A DNA stretch of 64,000 bases from Puccinia triticina (Eukaryota; Basidiomycota; Pucciniomycetes; Pucciniales; Pucciniaceae). A program made the position numbers and the translations under genes. Location: NCBI RefSeq assembly GCF_026914185.1, contig NC_070574.1, forward strand, positions 2,666,501 through 2,730,500, written 5' to 3'. Each line of letters starts with the position of its first letter. Position 1 is the first letter of the stretch. Of this stretch, positions 54,829 through 64,000 are shown piece after piece. Under the pieces are notes generated by a model, which had not been told where the DNA came from, did not search any database, and was given only the letters and a program-made list of their open reading frames with translations.

Positions 54829-55845
54829 CTGTTCGGGCCAAATCAAGAATTGAGAGAACTCCGCCGATGAATCAGAGGGAACCAAGAGCCCAAGCTGCCG
54901 AAGTCAAGCAGAGCAGTTGATCTAGGAAAAGCAAATGTTCGTTTCATCAACTCTCAGTCATAAACTTAAAACAGGAGTAACTACAAATGTAGTAATAAAC
55001 CACTGAACTCCACACTGAGAACAAGCCGTTTCTGGGTGAACGCCAAGGAACTGTGACTAGATCAAGTGAAAGGATTAGATATCCGGGTATATATAGGTTC
55101 GTTGGTCCCAGATACCGATCGGTTGGTGTTGAGCGGTAAGCGTGCGCCGTGCAGTAACAGTAATCGAAATCGTACGAAGTTCAACCAAGAGGGACGAATA
55201 GCACTGGGGAAACTTTTATCTCTGGCAAACCGAGCCTTGCCCTTCGCCACCAGTTTATATATTTACATTGGGGGTACGAAGAGAGGCAAACTGCCAGAAG
55301 TCCCTCCTGGGGTGCGCCCAGGAGGGACTTGGCTAGGTTCGGGACAGAGGCTCGCGATATGACGTGGCCGAGTGGGAGTGGACATGAACAGACAGGAAGA
55401 TGGTGGGACGCCTTCTGTCAATACGCAAGCTCGATCTTCACAGCCAGAAGCTGAAGATCGAACGGGACTTGACAAATATTTATCTTTTGATTTCAATTTC
55501 CTCCCGTCTGCCGGGACAACTTTACATAGAGGGCTGGGCAAAGGTAAACTGCACCCCGGTCCCCGACCCGTCAAGTCGACCCGGCAAAGGTGAGCTTGTC
55601 AAAGATGAAAGAAATTGGTGAGAATTCCGGCGTTCACAATCATCAATCAACGATTTGACGGCCGAGGGCCACATGGCACACGGCCACTCCGTCCGGCACT
55701 CAGCAAACTCGATTGACATCGAGAGAAAAGTGAGCTGACATGGTACCATTGAACAAAATTGTACACGCAACTCCGGCTTGATCCCAGAACGAGTGACCAA
55801 AGGTGACCAATTGAATCGAAAGAAGTGAGCAGTCTAAAAGTTATA
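54829..55845. other. bZIP upstream region and spacer
   Basis: A 34-codon frame starting MKRTFAFPRSTALL (minus, from about 54936) overlaps the bZIP 5' end in another frame and could act as an upstream ORF. 55297-55333 is an AAGTCCCTCCTGG..CCAGGAGGGACTTGG palindrome. Confidence 0.4.
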
Positions 55846-56029
55846 CAGTGACCCCGCCATGTAAGCATAAGGATGGTGGACAAAAATCCTATGCTTACAT
55901 TGCGGTATGCTTCTTATCGAGGTAAAATCCCAGCAAAACCAAGAGAATGGTCGCGGGAAATCTACATTTATGCTATGCTTACATCGTGATTATGCTTACA
56001 TTGTGAATGCTTACATGGCGGGGTCACTG
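55846..56029. mobile_element. TA-flanked MITE with CAGTGACCCCGCC ends, copy 2
   Basis: Inverse orientation of the 30312-30475 element, 20 bp longer, flanked by TA. It shares CCCGC..CCATTCTCTTGGTTTTGC and the ATGTAAGCAT subrepeats. Confidence 0.85.
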
Positions 56030-58050
56030 TATAGCAGAATTTTATTTGGGATGGTTTGAACTGGAAACCATTCAAAATAGCGCTTCTTGCCGTCGACCTT
56101 CCGTCGACCTTGATGATATTGCAAGACGTCGGCGGCAACTCGGTGCGCTCATAGCACGGAGCAGGCCATATGTAGAGAAAAGTTCCTTGCGGGTGATAGG
56201 CGAAGCAAATGAAATTTAGCGACTCCTTCTTATGCCATTTAGACGACGGGAAGTCCTCCAATCATCGAAAGGTGTGTTCGGCTGTTTGTCAAGTCAACCT
56301 GGAGCCGGTTTGGTATCTAATTCTACTTAACCAGAATGTGTCTACGTGATTGCACCGCAATTACATATAGTCGGCAGGTACCTCAAGACCACCGGGGGAA
56401 TGTTCCCGTGTTGGCTCGTGTTGATTTCACGAACAGTTATTTTTACGGCGGCGCGAGCCATGCCATTGGACGACGGCAGGATGACGAAACACTTGACCCG
56501 CCCTCGAGTAAAATTTGGGTAAATATAGCATTGTACCAAAAAACGGGCACCCACTAGCTGTAACTGACTGACGTACGAGCGGCAGCCCAACTTGCCCCCA
56601 GGCCGGTTGATATCAAGTTTGCTATACGGTCAGTACGAAAAATCTGGGCATGAATTGCCGGCTCCAGAGGAGAGAAGCTGAGAGAATTTTCAAATAATAA
56701 AAGGTAGGACCAGAGATAGAAGGGAATATATGCCGATAGGAGATAGTCCGAAAGAACTTACCCTGCACGCGATGTGTGTCTGCTATAGATTAGAGACTCT
56801 GTGGATATGAAATTTTATGTTCTATTGTGTTCTGTATTGTGCGAGGGCAAGTAAATTATGTAGCACAAAGGTGATGGATAGGCCTTGGTTTATAGGCAAC
56901 TTAAATCAGCTCTGTGGCTTGGTTCCTGAGCTCATGCAGAAGATACTAATCGGGGATGATCCGGACTGGATTCTGTGATTTTCTAGGATCTCAAAGTCGA
57001 TGGTTGAAAGACTTTTTTATATTTTTCCCATCACCCGCCTGGATCAATCCACAATATATATGGGGCCACGTACGGGCGGTACAACTCGTCATGGAATGGT
57101 CAAGTTGAAGGTTCTCAAATCGGATTTCGGAGGTCATATAAAATACAGCTGAGAAGTGCCCAAGGAGCCAGTTTTGAAATTAGGGTCTTCAATTATCCTT
57201 CAGCAAAGCCGGCTATAGTATCTCCGACAGAGCAGACTGCTGATACTTGAAAAGATGAAACACTGGCGATGACTGCGCATCTTGCTATGTCGCTATGGCT
57301 TCGGAGAGCCGACATGGCCAAAAATAGTATGCATAAATTACTCAAACCCCTAATTTTAAGAATTAAACCAAAATGCTAGCGGAAATCGAAGGTGGCACAG
57401 TTCAATATGGAAAGTTTTCACGGCCTTGCTTCAGCTTCTCCGACAGTCTTCGTATCTTTTTTTTGTGAAGACAATACGGCTTGACATGTTTACGACTGTG
57501 GCACATCTTTATGAATGTTTCGTTGGAGTTGTAATTCTATATCGGCCGCCGGGGAGCAGCACCTCATTTTTTTTTGCAACTTCCCTGATGAGAGTATCCA
57601 GTCTCCATGATCGAGGGTTAGGAGTCGTGCTAAATTAGATGAAGTGCCTCAATTCAGAGGGCCGCTGGCGCGAAGGCTAAGCGCCCCTCCGAAGGATCGC
57701 TAGCTCTCCAAAGAAAGGTAGTCGAGTTAAGTTAGGGAGTCATGACTCCGGAGGACATCGGTGATCGCTGCCTAATTTTGACTTCTCCCTCCCTGATTCT
57801 TTCCTTCGCGAAAAAAAATCCGAGGAAATTTACTTGATACAAACTTCTTCCTTCGTAGTTTTATCCACGAGCCTTATGAACATCTCCACAAGCCTTATGA
57901 GCGTCTCTTCTGGAGAATGCACTTCTACCGGCAGCAGAGGGTGAAAAAGAGTTACCTCTGATGGACCTTTTTGTCATAGCAATCAATCTGTCAGATCTTC
58001 ACAGAAACTTTCTTTTCTTTCTTTGGGGGAGGAGGACCTGTTGCTACGGG
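56030..58050. other. Gene-free spacer
   Basis: GGGAAGTCCTCCAAT at 56238 is one copy of a recurrent repeat end. Several short frames have no supporting features. Nothing is recognised at 56600-58000. Confidence 0.4.
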
Positions 58051-58599
58051 CAACGGTGAAACAGATACTATACAATAGGGGGGTTCACAATAGGATAAAA
58101 ATAAAACTTTAGAGTCAATTTTAAGGCCTTTATCAACAACTTTTTAAAAATATGGCAGGATGTACAGGATTAGGTGTCCCCTGGCAATCAGAGGGTGTTC
58201 TTCATTTTTTAAAAAATTGTCTGTAAAGGCCTTAAAATTGGCTCTAAAGTTTTATTTTTATTGTATTGTGAACCCCCCTAATACAGTATCTTCAGATACT
58301 TGTGTATTCTATCTGTTTAAAAATACAAAATTGTAAATGCAAATGTATTGTATCTTCCTGAAGATAAAATACCATAGTATTGTATCAATAAAGTATTGAA
58401 ACTTGATTTTCTTGTTTTTGGCAACTCTGGACTGTATACAGAAAAACTATCAAAAAACATGAAATTACAGTATCTTGAAGTTTGAATACATTTGTATAGT
58501 ATTGGTCTTTGAATACAATACAAATAAATAGTATTGGTTGCAAAACAGATACAAATACAGGCAGATACAGATACATGTATTGTATTTTTTTCACTGTTG
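58051..58599. mobile_element. hAT-like MITE containing a nested MITE
   Basis: The left end CAACGGTGAAACAG and right end TTTTCACTGTTG are inverted, with CTACGGG at 58044-58050 and 58600-58606 as target duplication (7 bp readable). The interior is AT-rich with repeated ATACAATACAAATAC. It is split at TA 58076-58077 by the element at 58078-58278. Confidence 0.7.
58078..58278. mobile_element. Nested TA-flanked MITE with GGGGGGTTCAC ends (201 bp)
   Basis: Inverted arms of about 55 bp (GGGGGGTTCACAATA, AAAATAAAACTTTAGAG, AATTTTAAGGCC), flanked by TA. Related ends occur at 36841-36900. Confidence 0.85.
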
Positions 58600-58624
58600 C
58601 TACGGGGATTGAATTTGGACGCCA

Positions 58625-58888
58625 CACTGCAAAAAAAACTGTGTCAACTGTGAGCAGTTGACATGCGCTCACAGTTGACATGCGGTAACTCTGAGGAAGC
58701 TTGTGGTGTTACACCAGCCTTACTCAAGGTTTGACTCAACCCAAGCTTCAATGCACAGTCACTGTACACCTTGCACAGTGACTGTGCCAACAAAGACACT
58801 TGTGCATTCAGGTGGAGTTACAATGGCAGCTTGGCTTGAGTATCCTGCATGTCAACTGCAAGCAGTTGACCAAGTTTTTTTTGCAGTG
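58625..58888. mobile_element. MITE with CACTG ends and 3-bp target duplication, copy 2
   Basis: Inverse orientation of 21465-21702, with CACTGCAAAAAAAACT ends flanked by CCA on both sides. It has an extra partial duplication of GTCAACTG.AGCAGTTGAC at its left end. Confidence 0.8.
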
Positions 58889-60439
58889 CCAGCTTCTAAG
58901 GAGCAGGGAGGGGATGGCAATTCCACACACCATCTTCTTCTCTCCAGCAGACATTGGAAGGCAAATGTATCTGGCATATACCAATTAAAAATGGTGAAAA
59001 AAACAATTATAGGTGGCTTCCCATTGAGATCTGAGGGCTGGCAGAAGTGATCAGGAGCCCCAAAAGCTAGATTTCCGACTTACATATTGGGGCTTTATCC
59101 ACAACTGCGAGGGTCCCAGATGTGACGGGAAGTCATCCATTGGATGACTTGCTGTTGGCTAAAATGCTTGATCTAGAGGGAAAGGCTAAACCTTACTGGC
59201 CGATGAAAGCTGATCAAGATTGAGTTTTCATTAGCAAACAGGGTTTAGGCTTAGCGCCTTGAATCTTTGTGTGCAAACTATAATTAAAAGTCAAAAATTG
59301 AGGAAAGATATTTTTAACTCAATCAGGTTGGAAGAGTAACAGCAGCTTGGTTTGGTTTGTGTCTGTAATGGAGGATTTCCCATCACCTAAAAGGCTTGAT
59401 TTACAGGGGTCCGCTAAACCCTACTTGCTGGTGAAAACTTGATCTCAAAGGCTTAATCTAGAGAGACGGGCTAAACTTTACTGGCTGGTGAAAGTTTGTG
59501 ATCAATTTTTCACCAGCAAACAAGGTTTAGCGGACCCCTGTAAATCAAGCCATTTCGACAAAAAGTCCTCCATTTGCAAGGCAAAAACCTAAATCTCTTG
59601 CTAAAGCGCGAACACCCAGTTCTCAATTATAATTTGCACACAAGGTCTCAAAAACCGCGTCTAAATCAAGTCATTTAGTCGAAAGGAAGTCCTCCAATGA
59701 GTATAATTTTTTCAAATATGGTGGGGATTTGGTCTGTGAATGGGTGTTGGATGGATTTCGATGTGTCTTGCAAGTCCCGGTGCCAGAAGTCAACCCAAAC
59801 ATCTTGATAAGATGTGCGGGCACATCCTTGCTATATGGAGCCGGTCTGACAGCCATATACACGCGTTGAGATTTCCGCTACAAGATATATCACAGTGGCT
59901 TTCCAGGACCCCCGCTGCTATACACGGAAGCTGGAGCTTCGATTCCTAGAGGATTCAAGGTCTGACGAATGATAGTATCAGACGGGGGACTATGTGGAGA
60001 AAAGAGGAAAGAAAATCGATAAAGTGGAAAGGGGTGAGAACGAGAGCAAGAACAAGATAGAGAAATAGGTAACGATGCGGTGGAATAGGAAAGAGGGGAT
60101 TGAAAAAAAGATAGAAGACGACCAAGGTTTCTATACTGGGGAGCCAAAGCACCGCGGAAGTTACAGTTGAACTCGAGACAGAAGATTTGTAGAAATAATA
60201 ATATTATTATACACACAGGTACACACTTACATGGACATCAGTAACTATGAAGAATGAGCAGAAGGTATGACTTGCACATAAGAACAAAATCAAGCCTCAC
60301 ATGAAACATCAAGTGCATTGAAGAAAAAGAAAAAAAGAACAAAACTTCACCGGATTCTTATTCCAACAAAAATAAATATCGTGATAATAATAAAATAGCA
60401 GGTTTGTATTCTTAATCGGGAAGCGCGATGATACTTTTT
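58889..60439. other. Spacer with foldback pieces
   Basis: 59365-59569 is a foldback with arms GGCTTGATTTACAGGGGTCC and GCTAAACC..TGCTGGTGAAA, ending in GGAGGA/TCCTCC. Related ends occur at 59131 and 59690. 60200-60439 is likely the 3' untranslated region of SNF4. Confidence 0.5.
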
Positions 60440-62667
60440 TTAAGTAGGGCCATCCTCGTCATCGAAGCCCTCTTCATTGTCGATGACAACCGACTGATCT
60501 TCCTCTTCAACTTCTTCAATTAACTCAGGTTTGCCAGAAAGAATCTCGGCCGATCCAGTAGTCGATTTACCCTCGTTGACACCTAGACCAACGATGCTTT
60601 TGCCTTGCAAGGATTTCTGTTTGGTACCAACGATATGTTTCATGATGTCGGATAACGAGATCATCCCGACCAGTCGATCTTTAACTTTCTTCCTTCGAGT
60701 GATTCTAGACCTGGCGTTGGGTTGGTCGGTTTCGAATTTGGGGGGACTGGCTTCTGCTAGGGGAGTCGCATCTTCATCCCTCTCGTGTTCAGCTTCCGTC
60801 ACTTCAGTCTCGATCACCGTCTCGTCTGCCACTATAACAAATCGATGTACCCGTCTTTCTCCAATGTACTTGAGTATATTCGCCAGTGAATCTTCTGCGG
60901 AACAGACTGTAACGCCGCAAAATTCCGGGGAGCGACGAGCTATAGCCTCTGCAATCGTTAAATCAAGTAACCGGTACGCATCCGAACGAACAAGATCCTA
61001 CCAATCCCATCCAACATTAAGACAATGCTGAGTTTGTGGGCTCACGTAACAAAAGTGTGGAGAAGCCGCAATCGGTAGTAGATAATCAAAGATTTAAAGA
61101 CTTACAACAATATCCACTGCTTCGTACATGTCGATCACGCTCCCATCAGAATCAACGATGGGGACGGCACTTATCCCACGCTCAGAAAACATATGCACGA
61201 CATCGAACACGGTGGTTTCCAGGGTGGCTGTCGCGAGCGGATGGAAAGGGTCGTGATGATGTTCATCGTCACTCAAGTGATTCATGGGTTCTGATTGGTA
61301 GGAGGAAACATAAGAGCCTATCCCCAGGGATCCTATCGACTGAGTCAGTCGAATAACGTCAGATTGTGCCTGCAAATTGTCCAAAAATCGAAGTCAGGTT
61401 TCACTCCACTGGAGATGTCGGTTAGGTCAAAGTTTGGAAAAGTTTGGAATTGACATGGCGTACATTGATAGCAATAAATTTCAAGACTCTGTATTGAGTT
61501 AGCACGCATAATATTGAATCCTTTCCGGTGACTGAATCTACGTCAATGAGTGGTAGACGCCGGGCGTGAGTTCGAATAAGCTGCTCACAAGCCTCGATCA
61601 GCGGCTGATGAGAAGGGGCACGAAGGGTAGCCGTCAGAATTTACATTCCATTTCTAGGGTCGATATCGGTACTAACTGCATCTGGGTGGACATGAACTGT
61701 GGGTGGTGGTGGAGCCTCGATAGCTTGTTCGATATCTCTCAGGCGGGACAATGGGAAAGACTCCACTTCAGCAGCCGCCAGCGCATATGGATCTTCTGCT
61801 GGACTGCTAGTTGCTGATTGGGTTAATTCGGCGGGCTTGTTTGCGGAGGAGGATAATGGTGTTGACGAGGGGATATTTGGTTGGTCATTGATCTGGTGTT
61901 GAATCCTCAGAGATGGTGACGATGTTGCTGATGATGCCGACGAATGGGCACTATTAAACGGTGCTGGAGAGGCTTTCAAGTAAAAGTATTGGATCACTGC
62001 TCTCGGAACGCGCCCAGAATGAAAGATGCGATAGTAGATCACGGATACATTGGACCAAAACGTGCGGACAAAAACAGGACGAAGTATTCAAGAAAAGGAA
62101 TCAGGTGAATTTCAGTCAGCATTCCAAAAGGCCCAAAATGATATATCTGATTTAGAATTTTCTACAGGGTATATTGAACTAGGCAAAAAAGTCATTGGTA
62201 GAATTGTTCTTACAATGAATGACATCGGTCAAAGTAAACATTCCACAAAACTTGAACGATGAAGAATCGTACAACGGAGCTGAGACGACGCCTACAACGC
62301 GTAATCGAAAGCCTTCAAGTCAATGGAGGTGGGCTATGCAATGCAATCATGTTTTTACTGACCATTCGTCATCAAAGCAGTCAATGCACGTTTAATTCCT
62401 AACCTGGAACAAATAAGGAAACTTCAACATTTGAATTTTTTTGAGGACCAAGTAGGATGAAGGGAGCGGAAAAAAGAGGTGAACGAACGAATTGTCGAAG
62501 ACGATTAGTCTGTAGCTTTCAGGTAGAATATCATAGCACGTTTTTTCAGCAAGGAATTCTCGCAGGTTTGCCAGAGCTTGGGTATGAGCATTTGTTGGTT
62601 TGACGAGCTTTGAAGGTGCGGTTGTTCTGGTGGCCGTTGTTGAAGTCGATGTGGGTGCTGAAGCCAT
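60440..62667 (-). CDS. SNF4: SNF4 homologue, AMPK/SNF1 gamma subunit (526 aa, seven exons)
   Basis: Exons on minus are 62667-62489, 62403-62363, 62291-62214, 61996-61677, 61604-61464, 61369-61106 and 60997-60440, with consistent phase. The N-terminus leads into REFLAEKTCYDILPESYRL and the first CBS repeat (LGIKRALTALMTNGVVSAPL, FCGMFTLTDVIHLIQYFY). A Ser/Pro/Ala-rich insert of about 70 residues precedes RLRDIEQAI. CBS2 reads PLIEACEQLIRTHARRLPLI and LCVLTQYRVLKFIAIN, CBS3 reads TTVFDVVHMFSERGISAVPI and SVIDMYEAVDIV, and CBS4 reads SLANILKYIGERRVHRFVIV, then an acidic insert, then LVGMISLSDIMKHIVG. An acidic tail follows. In yeast this subunit binds the kinase Snf1 and senses energy state. Four CBS repeats and no stop indicate a working gene. 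Loss of introns 5' of exon 5 would introduce TAA, which confirms that the 72-nt intron is spliced. Confidence 0.93.
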
Positions 62668-62907
62668 GTGAAGGAGGTCTTGCGATGTCCAAGCCAAGTC
62701 GAAGCTGGGGTTCTGCCGCTTCCAGAGTTCAGTGAGATTCCGATCTGATCCCCGAAGATCCGGTACTGCCCGACACCTCGGGCCTCGGGGGTTGCAGATT
62801 CACGATCCGATTCACGGATAGTTCTTCACTTAGTCTTCATCATTCCCAGATGTCATTGTCGGAAGCAATCTACCAGAATCTACCCGTGAACTTTGAAGGA
62901 ATCAATC
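62668..62907. other. SNF4 upstream region
   Basis: Contains GATCCGGTACTGCCCGAC at 62755-62772, related to 3409-3430. The AATCAATC target duplication of the next element ends here. Confidence 0.4.
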
Positions 62908-63561
62908 AGGACCCAGGAAAACCCCTATAAATGGGGGTAATAGCTATGTATGAATTTGTTTGGCAAAAACCCAAAATGGTAGGCACAAAAATGGTATGAA
63001 TGGGCTTTTTGGGCCTCTGGTACTTCAAGTGTATGAAATTTTTCCTGGGCAAGGGAGGGTAGTAACTAAGATGTATGAAATTCCTGAGAGTGCAGAGTGC
63101 ACCAGGAAAGCCCCCCCCCCCCCCCCCCCTCAGCAGCACACTTTGTCTTAGGGCCTGTACCATGGGGCACCAAAATTCAATTTTCACAAGTTTATCTCCC
63201 TCAATACTTCTTGAAAATCAAGCTGAATACCACCAGAAGGAATTCTTGAGCCCAAAAGTGAAGAATTTCAACAATTGAACCCTCCTATTGTTTTCAATTT
63301 TTGAGTAGAGGACAAGAAAAGTGGAAATTTTGCAAAATTGAAGCGCAGACCCCACCTTGGTGCCCCCAAGTTTTTTTTTCTTTTTTTGCACTCACACACA
63401 TGAACCCCTGGGCAGCAATGGTAGGCATAAAAAATGTATGAAAAACTGGAAAACCACCTGAGTGTAGGCATGAAACGTGTATTAATCAAGTCAAAAAATG
63501 TATGAATTTTGGCAAAATTCTGGATTTTACATTACCCCCATTTATGGGTTTCCTGGGTCCT
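62908..63561. mobile_element. hAT-type MITE with perfect 8-bp target duplication (654 bp)
   Basis: The ends AGGACCCAGGAAAACCC and the inverse, GGGTTTCCTGGGTCCT, enclose the element, flanked by AATCAATC at 62900-62907 and 63562-63569. An 8-bp duplication marks hAT elements. TGTATGAA-type motifs recur at least six times near both ends, as transposase-binding subterminal repeats do. A 22-nt poly-C tract lies at 63107-63128. No coding capacity. Confidence 0.85.
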
Positions 63562-63569
63562 AATCAATC

Positions 63570-64000
63570 TAACTGTTTCATGAAAAGTTCTTCAACCATC
63601 CATCCAGGAATAGTCACCTGAGACAGCAAGACTGAGAGTCAGTTCTTGGATGAAACAGTTCTAATGTATCACGGCCTCTGGGCACTGTTTGTTAAAGGTT
63701 GTGGGAAATCCAGAACAAAACATACAAATAAATTACACCATGAGCTTCACAACACATCAGTGCAATCACAGCTGTTTTCTCCTGTTGTCCCTGTTAGTCA
63801 TTGATATACACAGCCAATGGCATACACTCTTATTTACCCCTGTGAATCTAATCAAGCTCAACAGAACGATCCCTTTGGAGTTTGTTGCGCCTGTCAAAGT
63901 GCAAGCTTGATTGCGCTTGAACAATTCCTTCCTTGGCCAACAAAGAGTTCAGTGGGTGTGCTGTTGATGATTGGCAATGTTTGTCTGAGTAATGAAAAAC
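63570..64000. other. Right-edge spacer, no gene seen
   Basis: A plus frame 63689-63910 (73 codons) has no recognisable features. Confidence 0.35.

Noticed and set aside
63107..63128. Poly-C and poly-G tracts (also 30517-30530 and 36841-36857) as functional sites
   Set aside because: Simple homopolymers, prone to sequencing error; no further support.

Overview
The window looks like a repeat-rich nuclear contig from a filamentous fungus. The type of genes and mobile elements fits a basidiomycete of the rust type (Pucciniales), but that placement is inference. Genes are split by many short introns of about 40-190 nt with GTRNGT donors and YAG acceptors. They encode housekeeping proteins: an AMPK gamma subunit, WASP/Las17, a Yap/Pap1-like bZIP, a METTL7-like methyltransferase and a multi-pass membrane protein. 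Most of the rest is transposon sequence or its debris. No rRNA, intact tRNA or CRISPR locus is visible.

Layout. 0-6 kb: the N-terminus of a secreted protein at the left edge (minus strand), a decayed Helitron, a palindromic MITE and a decayed hAT transposase. 6-12 kb: a five-exon gene of unknown function with a TATA box (7308-8692), an array of about 80 copies of a 29-bp hairpin unit (8727-11055), and an unrecognised ORF (11063-11707). 13-21 kb: two copies of an undescribed dispersed repeat whose tails carry covarying hairpins, with a Harbinger-type MITE and scraps of a 4-coumarate-CoA-ligase-like and a tyrosine-phosphatase-like gene between them. 21-30 kb: CACTG-ended MITEs, the membrane-protein gene (23765-25300) and the WASP homologue (27822-29923). 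30-41 kb: MITEs, a large foldback, a mitochondrial-carrier remnant, a long AT-rich gene-poor stretch and the methyltransferase (38017-39033).

41-51 kb: an intact 8.3-kb Ty3/gypsy element (42186-50517, coding on minus). Its two LTRs are both 817 bp and look identical, and it has a 4-bp target duplication. It sits inside a 1.2-kb palindromic element built of hairpins, which can be reconstructed by removing it. It contains four copies of a GTAAGT-starting intron-like module and a primer-binding region that matches the whole 3' half of a mature tRNA-Tyr. 52-64 kb: MITEs, a 511-bp foldback made almost wholly of TAGCG/CGCTA units, the bZIP gene (53730-54828), nested MITEs (58051-58888), the SNF4 homologue (60440-62667) and a hAT-type MITE with a perfect 8-bp target duplication.

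All five recognisable, apparently intact host genes are on the minus strand and are separated by kilobases of repeats. Exon models were built by hand from open frames, splice consensus and phase. They agree internally, except for one junction in the membrane-protein gene that I could not resolve.
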